64,000 nt of DNA from Hydractinia symbiolongicarpus (taxonomy: Eukaryota > Cnidaria > Hydrozoa > Anthoathecata > Hydractiniidae): the NCBI RefSeq assembly GCF_029227915.1, contig NC_079885.1, forward strand, positions 3,596,001-3,660,000. Reading direction: 5' to 3'. Shown piece after piece: positions 1-11,958 of the stretch. The translations under genes were made by a program, and so were the position numbers. The notes under the pieces are model-generated. The model was not told the origin of the DNA and ran no database searches. It saw only the letters and a list, made by a program, of their open reading frames with translations. Each line of letters opens with the position of its first letter. Positions within the stretch are counted from its first letter, which is position 1.

Positions 1-634
1 TCAGTTTGAGTTCCAACGGTTGCGTCACATATTCGTACCAACATGTGTTTAGCGATATGTTTCTGATACTACTAAGTTGCATCGCTTTAAACAGTGAAAC
101 ATTTGACTGTGGGACTTCATTGAACTGATTTTAGACTTTCAACATATATATCTGAAAAATGAGACAATTGTACTCCAAGGAATCACAATCTTTTTAATTT
201 GACATGATTGCTTGAACTCAACAATTACACTGGGCGCTGTGATAGCGCTTTAATAAAAAATGTAGATAAAAAAGTCATTTTTTATTGTTGGACCAATCCT
301 AACCGTTAGCGCGCGCTGAAGAAATAGAGACAGTTTGAAAAATTACATTTCATTGGCTTTCTAACAATATCCGTCCGTTTGAGATACAACGGTAACGTCA
401 CATATTCGTACCAACATATATTTAGCGATGTGTTCTTGATATTACTAGGTTGCATCGCTTTTAACAGTGAAACATTTGACTGTGGGACTTTATTGAACTG
501 ATTTTAGACTTTCAACATATAAATCTGCAAAATGAGACAATTGGACTCCAAGAAATAACATTCTTCTTAATTTGACATGATTGCTTGGACTCAACGATTA
601 CACTGGGCGCTGTGATAGCGCTTTATTTAACAAT
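1..634 (+). repeat. Monomers matching 2,961-3,594 (8-monomer spacing)
   Basis: About 1.7 monomers that match 2,961-3,594 at an offset of 2960 bp. They share variants such as tcagtttgagttccaacgg, ctgatactacta and aatcacaatctttttaat. They differ at scattered sites, for example catgtgttt versus catgtcttt. This suggests an ~8-monomer duplication whose first copy is cut by the left window edge. Confidence 0.8.
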
Positions 635-697
635 GTAGATAAATAAGTCATTTTTTAATGTGGGGTCCCAAATTAAAAATTGACTTATTTATCTACA
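634..697. repeat. 64-bp imperfect palindrome (hairpin insert)
   Basis: Positions pair around a sum of 1331. The 17-bp arms 634-650 and 681-697 are perfect (tgtagataaataagtca and its complement). After one mismatch an 8-bp inner stem follows (652-659 with 672-679), then one mismatch and a further 4 bp (661-664 with 667-670). The left half is the normal monomer segment gataaataagtcatttttt; the right half is its inverted duplicate. The insert lengthens this monomer to 402 bp. I saw no second example of such an insert. Confidence 0.93.
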
Positions 698-825
698 AAT
701 CTAGCAGTTAGCGCGCTCTGAAGAAATAGAGACAGTTTCAAAAACAACATTTCATTGACTTTCTAATGGTGTCAATCCGTTTGAGTGACAACGGTTGCGT
801 CACATATTCGCACCAACATGTATTT

Positions 826-837
826 AACTTAAATTTA
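826..837 (+). repeat. 12-bp insertion in a monomer
   Basis: The normal catgtatttagtgat reads catgtatttaacttaaatttagtgat here, adding 12 bp. The landmark interval 806-1191 is 385 rather than 373 bp. It looks like local slippage within the atttag/aattta sequence. The exact placement is ambiguous. Confidence 0.7.
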
Positions 838-2399
838 GTGATATTTTTCCGACATTACTAAGTTACATCGCTTTTAACAGTGAAACGATTGACTCTGGGA
901 CTTAATTGAAGTAACTTTGGACTGTGACGTTAAAAATGTGATAAGTGAGCCAACTGGACCCAAGGGAAATATCAATATTCTTAATTTGACATGATTGCCG
1001 GAACTCAGCGATTACACTAGGCGATGTGGTAGCGCTTCATTTAAAAATTTAGATAAATAAGTCATTTTGAACTGCAAGACCAATCCTAGCCGTTAGTTCG
1101 CGCTGAAGAAATAGAGACAGTTTCAAAAACTACATTTCATTGACTTTCTAATGGTGTCAATCCGTTTGAGTTACAACGGTTGCGTCACATATTCGTACCA
1201 ACATGTATTTAGTGATTTTGTTTCCGATATTACTAAGTTGTATCGCTTTTAACAGTGAAACGATTGACTGTGGGACTTAATTGAACTGATTCTGGACTGT
1301 GACCTTATAAATGCGATAAATGAACCAATTGGACTCCAAGGAATAACATTCTTCCTAATTTGACATGATTGCTGGAACTTAGCGATTACACTGGCATTGT
1401 GGTAGCGTTTTATTTAAAAATTAAGATGAATAAGTCATTTTTTACTGTGGGACCAATCCTAGCCGTTAGTTCGCGCTGAAGAAATAGAGACAGTTTCAAA
1501 AACTACATTTCATTGACTTTCTAATGGTGTCAATCCGTTTGAATTACAACGGGTGCGTCACATATTCGTACCAACATGTATTTAGTGATTTTTTTTCCGA
1601 TATTACTAAGTTGTATCGCTTTTAACAGTGAAACGATTGACTGTGGGACTTAATTGAACTGATTCTGGACTGTGACCTTATAAATGCGATAAATGAGCCA
1701 ATTGGACTCCAAGGAATAACATTCTTCTTAATTCGACATGATTGCTGGAATTCAGCGAGTACACTATGTTCTGTGGTAGCGCATTATTTAAAAAATTAGA
1801 TAAATAAGTCTTTGCTTACTGTGGGACCAATCCTGGCGTTTAGCACGCGCTGAAGAAATAGAGACATTCACAAAAACTACATTTCATCGACTTTATGGCG
1901 GTATCAATCCATTTGAGTTACAACGGTTGCGTCACATATTCGTACCAACGTGTATTTAGTAATATTTTTTCGATATTACTAAGTTACATCGCATTTAACA
2001 GTGAAGCGATTGACTCTGGGACTTAATTAAAGTAACTTTCGACTGTGACCTTAATAATGTGATAAATGAGATAACTGGACCCCAAGAAATATCAATCTTC
2101 TTAATTTGACATGATTGCCGGAACTCAGCGATTGCACTAGGCGATTTGGTAGCGTTTCATTTAAAAATTTAGATGAATCAGGCATGTTGTACTGTGGGAC
2201 CAGTCCTAGCCGCTATCGCGCGCTGAAAAAGTAGAGACAGCTTCAAAATCTACATTTCAATGACTTTCTAACGGTGTCAATCCGTTTTAGTTACAACAGT
2301 TTCGTCACATATTCGTACCAACATGTATTTAGTGATTTTCTACTGATATTACTAAGTTTTGGCGCTTTTAACAGTGAAACGCTTCACTATAGGACTTAA

Positions 2400-2412
2400 T
2401 TGAACTTCTTAA
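2400..2412 (+). other. 66-bp deletion junction inside a monomer
   Basis: The sequence ttgaact joins directly to tcttaatttgacatg. The usual intervening segment (gattttagac ... aacattct) is missing, so the landmark interval 2311-2618 is only 307 bp. The segment downstream is otherwise a normal monomer. Confidence 0.85.
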
Positions 2413-2960
2413 TTTGACATGATTGCTGGAACTCTGCGATTGCACTGGGCGCTGTAGTAGCGTTTTATTTAAAACTGAAGATGAATAAGTCATTTTTACT
2501 GTGGGACCAATCCTAGCCGTTAGTTCGCCCTGAAGAAATAGAGACGGTTTCAAAAACTACATTTCATTGAGTTTCTAACGGTGTCAAACCGTTTAAGTTA
2601 CAACAGTTAAGTCAAATATTCGTACCAACATGTATTTAGTGATTTTTTTCTGATATTACTATGTTGTATCGGTTTTAACAGTAAAATGATAGACTGTGGG
2701 ACTCAATTGAACTGACTTTGGACTGTGGTCTTATAAATGCGATAAATGAGCCAATTGGACTCCGAGAAACAACATTCTTCCTAACTTGACATGATTGCTG
2801 GAACTCAGCGATTACACTGGGCGCTGTGATAACACTTTATTTAAAAAGGTAGATAAATAAGTCATTTTTTACTGTGGGACCAATCCTAGCCGTTAGCTCG
2901 CGCTGAAAAAATAGCGAAAGCTTCAAAAACTACATTTCATTGACTTTTTAACTGTATCAG

Positions 2961-4544
2961 TCAGTTTGAGTTCCAACGGTTGCGTCACATATTCGTACCA
3001 ACATGTCTTTAGCGATTTGTTTCTGATACTACTAGGTTGCATCGCTTTAAACAGTGAAACATTTGACTGTGGGACTTCATTGAACTGATTTTAGACTTTC
3101 AACATATATATCTGAAAAATGAGACAATTGTACTCCAAGAAATCACAATCTTTTTAATTTGACATGATTGCTTGAACTCAACAATTACACTGGGCGTTGT
3201 GATAGCGCTTTATTAAAAAATGTAGATAAAAAAGTCATTTTTTATTGTTGGACCAATCCTAGCCGTTAGCGCGCGCTGAAGAAATAGAGACAGTTTGAAG
3301 AATTACATTTCATTGGCTTTCTAACAATATCCGTCCGTTTGAGATACAACGGTAACGTCACATATTCGTACCAACATATATTTAACGATGTGTTCTTGAT
3401 ATTACTAGGTTGCATCGCTTTTAACAGTGAAACATTTGACTGTGGGACTTTATTGAACTGATTTTAGACTTTCAACATATAAATCTACAAAATGAGACAA
3501 TTGGACTCCAAGAAATAACATTCTTCTTAATTTGACATGATTGCTTGGACTCAACGATTACACTGGGCGCTGTGATAGCGCTTTTTTAAAAAATGTAGAT
3601 AGATAAGTCATTTTTTACTGTCGGACCAATCCTAGCCATTAGGTCGCGCTGAAGAAATAGAGACAGTTTCAAAAACTACATTTCATTGACTTTCTAACGG
3701 TATCAGTCAGTTTGAGTTACAACGGTTGCGTCACATATTCGTACCAACATGTCTTTAGCGATTTGTTTCTGATACTACTAGGTTGCATCGCTTTTAACAG
3801 TGAAACGATTGACTGTGGGACTTAATTGAACTGATTTTAGACTTTGACTTTATAAATGTGATAAATGAGACAATTAGGCTGCAAGAAATAACATTCTTCT
3901 TAATTTGACATGATTGCTGGAACTCAGCGATTTCACTGGGCGCTGTGGAAGCGCTTCATTTAAAAACTTAAATAAATATGTCGCTTTTTACTGTGGGGCC
4001 AATCCTAGTCGTTAGCGCGCGCTGAAGAAATGGAGACAGTTTTAAAAACTACATTTCATTGAGTTTCTAACGGCATCTGTCCGTTTGAAGTACAACGGTT
4101 GCGTCAAATATTTCTACCAACATATATTCTGCGATATGTTTCTGATATTACTAGGTTGCATCGCTTTAACAGTGAAACGATTGACTGTGGGATTTAATTG
4201 AACTGATTTTAGACTTTTACCTTATATATGTGATAAATGACACAATTGGACTGCAAGCAATGTCATTCTTCTTAATTTGACATGATTGCCGGAACTCAGC
4301 GATTACACTGTGCGCTGCGGTAGCTCTTTATTAAAATATTTAGATAAATAAGTGATTTTGTACTGTTGGACCAATCGTAGCCGTTAGAGCGCGCTTAAAA
4401 AAAGAGACAGTTTCAAAAATTATATTTCATTGAATTTCTAACGGTATCAGCTCGTTTGAGTTACAATGGTTCTGTCACATATTTCTACAAACATATATTC
4501 TGCGATATGTTTCTGACATTACTAGGTTGCATGGCTTTTAACAG
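2961..4544 (+). repeat. Ordinary satellite monomers, 2.96-4.54 kb
   Basis: Landmarks at 2991, 3364, 3737, 4110 and 4481. The first two monomers repeat the window start (offset 2960). The later ones move toward the core type (gatatgtttctgatattactaggttgc) and include the atttctaccaacatatattc variant. Nothing else is seen in this stretch. Confidence 0.8.
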
Positions 4545-5460
4545 TGAAACGATTGACTGTGGGACTTAATTGAACTGATTTTAGACTTTGACTTTATAAA
4601 TGTGATAAATAAGACCATTGGACTCCAATAAATAACATTCTTCTTAATTTGACATGATTCCTGAATCTCAGCAATTACACTCGGCGCTGTGGTAGCGCTT
4701 CATTAAAAAGTTTAGATAAATAAGTCATTTTTTACTCTGGGACCAATCCTAGCCGGTAGTGCGCGCTGAAGAAATAGAAACAGTTTCAAAAACTACATTT
4801 CCTTGAGTTTCTAACGGCATCCGTCCGTTTGAAGAACAACGGTTGCGTCACATATTTCTACAAACATATATTCTGCGATATGTTTCTGACATTACTAGGT
4901 TGCATCGCTTTAACAGTGAAACGATTGACAGTGGGATTTAATTGAACTGATTTTAGACTTTTACCTTATATATGTGATAAATGACACAATTGGACTGCAA
5001 GCAATATCATTCTTTCTAATTTGACATGATTGCCGGAACTCAGCAATTACACTGGACGCTGCGGTAGCTCTTATTAAAAGATTTAGATAAATAAGTGATT
5101 CTGTACTGTTGGACTAATCGTAGCCGTTAGTGCGCGCTGAAAAAAAGAGACAGTTTCAAAAATTATATTTCATTGACATTCTAACGGTACCAGCCCGTTT
5201 GAGTTACAACGGTTCCGTCACATACTCGTACCAAAATGTATTCAGCAACATTTTTCTGACATTACTAGGTTGCATGGCTTTTAACAGTGAAACGATTGAC
5301 TGTGGGACTTTATTGTGCTGATTTTAGACTTTGACTTTATAAATGTGATAAATGAGACAATTAAGCTGCAAGAAATAACATTCCTCTCAGTTTTACATGA
5401 TAGCTGAAACTCAGGGATTACACTGGGCGCTGTGGTAGCGTTTCAAATAAAAATTTAGAT
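4545..5460 (+). repeat. ~0.9-kb variant block, copy 1 of 4
   Basis: Matches 12,904-13,819 at an offset of 8359 bp, and through it the blocks near 30,905-31,820 and ~34,000-34,790. Diagnostic variants are gaccattggactccaataaat, a 370-bp monomer with ccaaaatgtattcagcaac, and gacaattaagctgcaag. Small differences from the other copies, such as gacattctaacgg, show that this is the most diverged of the four. Confidence 0.8.
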
Positions 5461-5807
5461 AAATAAGTCATTTTTTACTGTGGGACCAATCCTAGCCGTT
5501 AGTGCGCGCTGAAGAAATAGAGACAGTTTCAAAAACTACATTTCATTGCGTTTCTAATAGTTTCGCCCGTTTGAGGTACAACGGTTGCGTCACATATTAG
5601 TACCAACATGTATTTAGCGATATGTTTCTGATATTACTAGGTTGCATCGCCTTTAGCAGTGAAACAATTGATTGTGGGACCTAATTGAACTGATTTTAGA
5701 CTTTGACCTTATAAATGTAATAAATGAGACAATTGGACTCCAAGAAATAACATTCTTCTTAATTTGACATGATTGCAGGAACTCAGCAATTACACTGGGC
5801 GCTGTGA

Positions 5808-5968
5808 TCGCTTTTAAAAGTGAAACAATTGACTGTGGAACCTAATTGAACTAATATTAGACTTTGACCTTATAAATGTGATAAATAAGACAATTGGACT
5901 CCAAGAAATAACATTCTTCTTAATTTGACATGATAGCTGGAACTCAGCAATTACACTGGGCGCTGTGG
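5808..5968 (+). repeat. 161-bp partial unit inserted in a monomer
   Basis: After gcgctgtga the sequence jumps back to tcgcttttaaaagtg, repeating the middle of the monomer before reaching gcgctgtgg again. The landmark interval 5596-6130 is 534 bp (373 + 161). The same junction sequence occurs at 22,369, 24,021, 24,182 and 35,507, so it probably arose once and spread with larger duplications. Confidence 0.9.
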
Positions 5969-7484
5969 TAGCACTTCATTGAATAATTTAGATAAATAAG
6001 TTATTTTTTACTGTGGGACCAATCCTAGCGGTTAGTTGGCGCTGGAAAAATCGAGACAGTTCCAAAAACTACATTTCATTAAGTTTGTAACAGTATCCGT
6101 CCGTTTGAGGTACAACGGTTGCGTCACATATTTGTACCAACATATATTTTGCGATATGTTTCTGATATTACTAGGTTGCATGGCTTTTAACAGTGAAACG
6201 ATTTACTGTGGGAATTAATTGAACTGATTTTAGACTTTGACCTTATAAATGTGATAAATGAGACAATTGGACTCCAAGAAATAACATTCTTCTTAATTTG
6301 ACATGATTGCTGGAAGTCAGCATTTACACTGGGCGCTGTGGTAGCGCTTCATTAAAAAATTTTGATAAATAAGTCATTTGTTACTGTGGGACCAATCCTA
6401 GCCATTAGTGCGCGCTGAAGAAATAGAGACAGTTTCAAAAACTACTATTCATTGAGTTTCTAACGGTATCCGTCCGTTTAAAGTACAACGGTTGCGTCAC
6501 ATATTCGTAGCAACATGTATTTAGCGATATGTTTCTGATATTACTAGGTTGCATCGCTTTTAACAGTGAAACGATTGACTGTTGGACCTAATTGAAATGA
6601 TTTTAGACTTTGACCTCATAAATGTGATAAATGAGACAATTTGGCTGCAAGAAATAATATTCTTCTTAGTTTTACATGTTTGCTGAAACTCAGGGATTAC
6701 ACTGGGCGCTGTGGTAGCGTTTCAATTAAAAATTTAGATAAATAAGTCATTTTTTACTGTGGGACCAATCCTAGCCGTTAGTGCGCGCTGAAGAAATAGA
6801 GACAGTTTCAAAAACTACATTCCATTGAGTTTCTAACGGTATCCGTCCGTTTGAAGTAGAACGGTTGCGTCACATATTCGTACCAACATGTATTTAGCGA
6901 TATGTTTCTGATATTACTAGGTTGCATCGCTTTTAACAGTGAAACGATTGACCGTGGGACCTAATTGAACTGATTTTAGACTTGACTTTATAAATGTGAT
7001 AAATGAGACAATTGGGCTGCAAGAAATAATATTCCTCTTAGTTTGACATGATTGCTGAAACTCAGCGATTACACTGGGCGCTGTGTTTGCGTTTCAATTG
7101 AAAATTTAGATCAATAAGTCATTTTTTAATGTGGGACCAATCCTAGCCATTAGTGCGTGCTGAAGAAATAGAGACAAGTTCACAAACTACATTTCATTGA
7201 GTTTCTAACGGTATCCGTCCGTTTGAAGTACAACGGTTGCGTCACATATTCGTACCAACATGTATTTAGCGATATGCTTCTGATATTACTAGGTTGCATC
7301 GCTTTTAACAGTGAAACGATTTACTGTGGGACCTAATTGAACTGATTTTAGACTTTGACCTCATAAATGTGATAAATGAGACAATTTGGCTGCAAGAAAT
7401 AATATTTTTCTTAGTTTTACATGATTGCTGAAACTCAGGGATTACACTGGGCGCTGTGGTAGCGTTTCAATTAAAAATTTAGAT

Positions 7485-9721
7485 AAATAAGTCATTTTTT
7501 ACTGTTTGACCAATCCTAGCCGTTAGTGCGCGCTGAAGAAATAGAGACAGTTTCAAAAACTACATTTCATTGAGTTTCTAACGGTATCCGTCCGTTTGAA
7601 GTACAACGGTTGCGTCACATATTCGTACCAACATGTATTTAGCGATATGTTTCTGATATTACTAGGTTGCATCGCTTTTAACAGTGAAACGATTGACTGT
7701 GGAACATAATTAAACTGATTTTGGACTTTGACCTCATAAATGTCATAAATGAGACAATTTCGCTGCAAGAAATAATATTCTCCTTAGTTTTACATGATTG
7801 CTGAAACTCAGGGATTACACTGGGCGCTGTGGTAGCGTTTCAATTAAAAATTTAGATAAATAAGTCATTTTTTACTGTGGGTCCAATCCTAGCGGTTAGT
7901 TCGCGCTGGAAAAATAGAGACAGTTTCAAAAATTACATTTCATTAAGTTTCTAACAGTATCCGTCCGTTTGAGGTACAACGGTTGCGTCACATATTTGTA
8001 CCAACATATATTTTGCGATATGTTTCTGATATTACTAGGTTGCATCGCTTTTAACAGTGAAACGAGTTAGTGTGGGAATAAATTGAACTGAATTTCGACT
8101 TTGACCTTATAAATGTGATAAATGAGACAATTGGACTCCAAGAAATAACATTCTTCTTAATTTGACATGATTGCTGAAACTCAGCATTTACACTGGGCGC
8201 TGTGGTAGCGCTTCATTAAAAAATTTTGATAAATAAGTCATTTTTTACTGTGGGACCAATCCTAGCCATTAGTGCGCGCTGAAGAAATAGAGACAGTTTC
8301 AAAAACTACATTTCATTGAGTTTCTAACGGTATCCGTCCGTTTGAAGTACAACGGTTGCGTCACATATTCGTACCAACATGTATTTAGCGATATGTTTCT
8401 GATATTACTAGGTTTCATCGCTTTTAACAGTGAAACGATTGACTGTGGGACCTAATTGAACTGATTTTAGACTTTGACCTCATAAATGTGATAAATGAGA
8501 CAATTTGGCTGCAAGAAATAATATTCTTCTTAGCTTTACATGATTGCTGAAACTCAGAGATTACACTGGGCGCTGTGGTAGCGTTTCAATTAAAAATTTA
8601 GATAAATAAGTCATTTTTTACTGTGGGACCAATCCTAGCCGTTAGTGCGCGCTGAAGAAATAGAGACAGTTTCAAAATCTACAATTCAGTGAGTTTCTAA
8701 CGGTATCCGTCCGTTTGAAGTAAAACGGTTGCGTCACATATTCGTACCGACATGTATTTAGCGATATGTTTCTGATAATACCAGGTTGCATCGTTTTTAA
8801 CAGTGAAACAATTGACTGCGGGACCTAATTGAACTGATTTTAGACTTTGACTTTATAAATGTGATAAATGAGACCATTGGACTCCAATAAATAACATTCT
8901 TCTTAATTTGACATGATTGCTGAAACTCAGCATTTACACTGGTCGCTGTGGTAGCGCTTCATTAAAAATTTTTGATAAATAAGTCATTTTTTACTGTGGG
9001 ACCAATCCTAGCCATTAGTGCGCGCTGAAGAAATAAAGACAGTATCAAAAACTACATTTCATTGAGTTTCTAATAGTTCCGCCCGTTTGAGGTACAACGG
9101 TTGCGTCACATATTCGTACCAACATGTATTTAGCGATATGTTTCTGATATTACTAGGTTGCATCGCTTTTAACAGTGAAACAATTGTCTGTGGGACCTAA
9201 TTGAACTGATTTTAGACTTTCACCTTATAAATGTGATAAATGAGACAATTGGGCTGCAAGAAATAATATTCTTCTTAGCTTTACATGATTGCTGAAACTC
9301 AGGGATTACACTGGGCGCTGTGGTAGCGTTTCAATTAAAAATTTAGATAAATAAGTCATTTTTTACTGTGGGACCAATCCTAGCCGTTAGTGCGCGCTGA
9401 AGAAATAGAGAAATTTTCAAAACCTACATTTCATTGAGTTTCTAACGGTATCCGTCCGTTTGAAGTAAAACGGTTGCGTCACATATTCGTACCGACATGT
9501 ATTTAGCGATATGTTTCTGATAATACCAGGTTGCATCGTTTTTAACAGTGAAACAATTGACTGCGGGACCTAATTGAACTGATTTTAGACTTTGACTTTA
9601 TAAATGTGATAAATGAGACAATTGGACTTCAAGAAATAACATTCTTCTTAATTTGACATGATTGCTGGAACTCAGCAATTACACTGGGCGCTGTGATAGC
9701 GCTTCATTAAAAAATTTTGAT
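7485..9721 (+). repeat. Six-monomer higher-order unit, copy A1 (2237 bp)
   Basis: Six monomers repeated in tandem at 9,722-11,958. The variants tactgtttgacc (about 7,500 and 9,738) and ggaacataattaaact recur exactly 2237 bp apart, and the 216-bp segment at 7,553-7,768 encodes the same translation as 9,790-10,005. The left edge lies near the shared gataaataagtcat sequence, where upstream sequences diverge. Confidence 0.9.
7994..8366 (+). repeat. Reference monomer (373 bp) with internal motifs
   Basis: A typical core monomer used to describe the anatomy, phased on the landmark box. A short stem-loop lies at 8197-8211: gcgct, loop gtggt, agcgc. It is followed by an A/T-rich stretch and by tgcgcgct at about 8273-8280. 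Near the 3' end three pentamers alternate: aacgg 8326-8330, ccgtt 8338-8342, aacgg 8351-8355. The middle one can pair with either neighbour (loops of 7 and 8 nt). The next box (attcgtaccaacatg) starts at 8367. At 373 bp the unit is near two nucleosome repeats, as in many plant and animal satellites (general knowledge). Confidence 0.85.
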
Positions 9722-11958
9722 AAATAAGTCATTTTTTACTGTTTGACCAATCCTAGCCGTTAGTGCGCGCTGAAGAAATAGAGACAGTTTCAAAAACTAC
9801 ATTTCATTGAGTTTCTAACGGTATCCGTCCGTTTGAAGTACAACGGTTGCGTCACATATTCGTACCAACATGTATTTAGCGATATGTTTCTGATATTACT
9901 AGGTTGCATCGCTTTTAACAGTGAAACGATTGACTGTGGAACATAATTAAACTGATTTTGGACTTTGACCTCATAAATGTCATAAATGAGACAATTTCGC
10001 TGCAAGAAATAATATTCTCCTTAGTTTTACATGATTGCTGAAACTCAGGGATTACACTGGGCGCTGTGGTAGCGTTTCAATTTAAAATTTAGATAAATAA
10101 GTCATTTTTTACTGTGGGTCCAATCCTAGCGGTTAGTTCGCGCTGGAAAAATAGAGACAGTTTCAAAAATTACATTTCATTAAGTTTCTAACAGTATCCG
10201 TCCGTTTGAGGTACAACGGTTGCGTCACATATTTGTACCAACATATATTTTGCGATATGTTTCTGATATTACTAGGTTGCATCGCTTTTAACAGTGAAAC
10301 AAGTTAGTGTGGGAATAAATTGAACTGATTTTCGACTTTGACCTTATAAATGTGATAAATGAGACAATTGGACTCCAAGAAATAACATTCTTCTCAATTT
10401 GACATGATTGCTGAAACTCAGCATTTACACTGGGCGCTGTGGTAGCGCTTCATTAAAAAATTTTGATAAATAAGTCATTTTTTACTGTGGGACCAATCCT
10501 AGCCATTAGTGCGCGCTGAAGAAATAGAGACAGTTTCAAAAACTACATTTCATTGAGTTTCTAACGGTATCCGTCCGTTTGAAGTACAACGGTTGCGTCA
10601 CATATTCGTACCAACATGTATTTAGCGATATGTTTCTGATATTACTAAGTTTCATCGCTTTTAACAGTGAAACGATTGACTGTGGGACCTAATTGAACTG
10701 ATTTTAGACTTTGACCTCATAAATGTGATAAATGAGACAATTTGGCTGCAAGAATTAATATTCTTCTTAGCTTTACATGATTGCTGAAACTCAGGGATTA
10801 CACTGGGCGCTGTGGTAGCGTTTCAATTAAAAATTTAGATAAATAAGTCATTTTTTTCTGTGGGACCAATCCTAGCCGTTAGTGCGCGCTGAAGAAATAG
10901 AGACAGTTTCAAAATCTACAATTCAGTGAGTTTCTAACGGTATCCGTCCGTTTGAAGTAAAACGGTTGCGTCACATATTCGTACCGACATGTATTTAGCG
11001 ATATGTTTCTGATAATACCAGGTTGCATCGTTTTTAACAGTGAAACAATTGACTGCGGGACCTAATTGAACTGATTTTAGACTTTGACTTTATAAATGTG
11101 ATAAATGAGACCATTGGACTCCAATAAATAACATTCTTCTTAATTTGACATGATTGCTGAAACTCAGCATTTACACTGGTCGCTGTGGTAGCGCTTCATT
11201 AAAAATTTTTGATAAATAAGTCATTTTTTACTGTGGGACCAATCCTAGCCATTAGTGCGCGCTGAAGAAATAGAGACAGTATCAAAAACTACATTTCATT
11301 GAGTTTCTAATAGTTCCGCCCGTTTGAGGTACAACGGTTGCGTCACATATTCGTACCAACATGTATTTAGCGATATGTTTCTGATATTACTAGGTTGCTT
11401 CGCTTTTAACAGTGAAACAATTGTCTGTGGGACCTAATTGAACTGATTTTAGACTTTCACCTTATAAATGTGATAAATGAGACAATTGGGCTGCAAGAAA
11501 TAATATTCTTCTTAGCTTTACATGATTGCTGAAACTCAGGGATTACACTGGGCGCTGTGGTAGCGTTTCAATTAAAAATTTAGATAAATAAGTCATTTTT
11601 TACTGTGGGACCAATCCTAGCCGTTAGTGCGCGCTGAAAAAATAGAGAAATTTTCAAAACCTACATTTCATTGAGTTTCTAACGGTATCCGTCCGTTTGA
11701 AGTAAAACGGTTGCGTCACATATTCGTACCGACATGTATTTAGCGATATGTTTCTGATAATACCAGGTTGCATCGTTTTTAACAGTGAAACAATTGACTG
11801 CGGGACCTAATTGAACTGATTTTAGACTTTGACTTTATAAATGTGATAAATGAGACAATTGGACTTCAAGAAATAACATTCTTCTTAATTTGACATGATT
11901 GCTGGAACTCAGCAATTACACTGGGCGCTGTGGTAGCGCTTCATTAAAAAATTTGGAT
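9722..11958 (+). repeat. Six-monomer higher-order unit, copy A2 (2237 bp)
   Basis: Tandem copy of 7,485-9,721, nearly identical, with single-base differences such as tcaatttaaaattt at about 10,080. It ends where ccattaatgcgcgctg and the acagtttcccaaatttta variant begin. Confidence 0.9.

Larger units (their letters stand above)
700..2960 (+). repeat. Heterogeneous older-looking monomers, 0.7-2.96 kb
   Basis: Six to seven monomers with more private changes than the core. Two of them (around 889 and 2010) carry the P-type signature attgactctggg with gaagtaactttggac or a close form, otherwise typical of the '-' array at 45-63 kb. Others share ccgatattactaagttgta with that array. This stretch is therefore closer in subfamily to the inverted array than to the neighbouring '+' core. 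Confidence 0.75.

Noticed and set aside
7553-7768. 71-codon open frame on the '-' strand, repeated at 9,790, 25,927 and 28,164 (variant at 36,880)
   Set aside because: It lies wholly inside the satellite monomer and recurs only because the higher-order unit is duplicated. Most other monomers break it, and no domain or start context supports a gene.
8367-8383. CENP-B box candidate at ttcgtaccaacatg
   Set aside because: Only the TTCG....A half of the consensus (TTCGnnnnAnnCGGG) fits. The CGGG half is absent in all variants I read.
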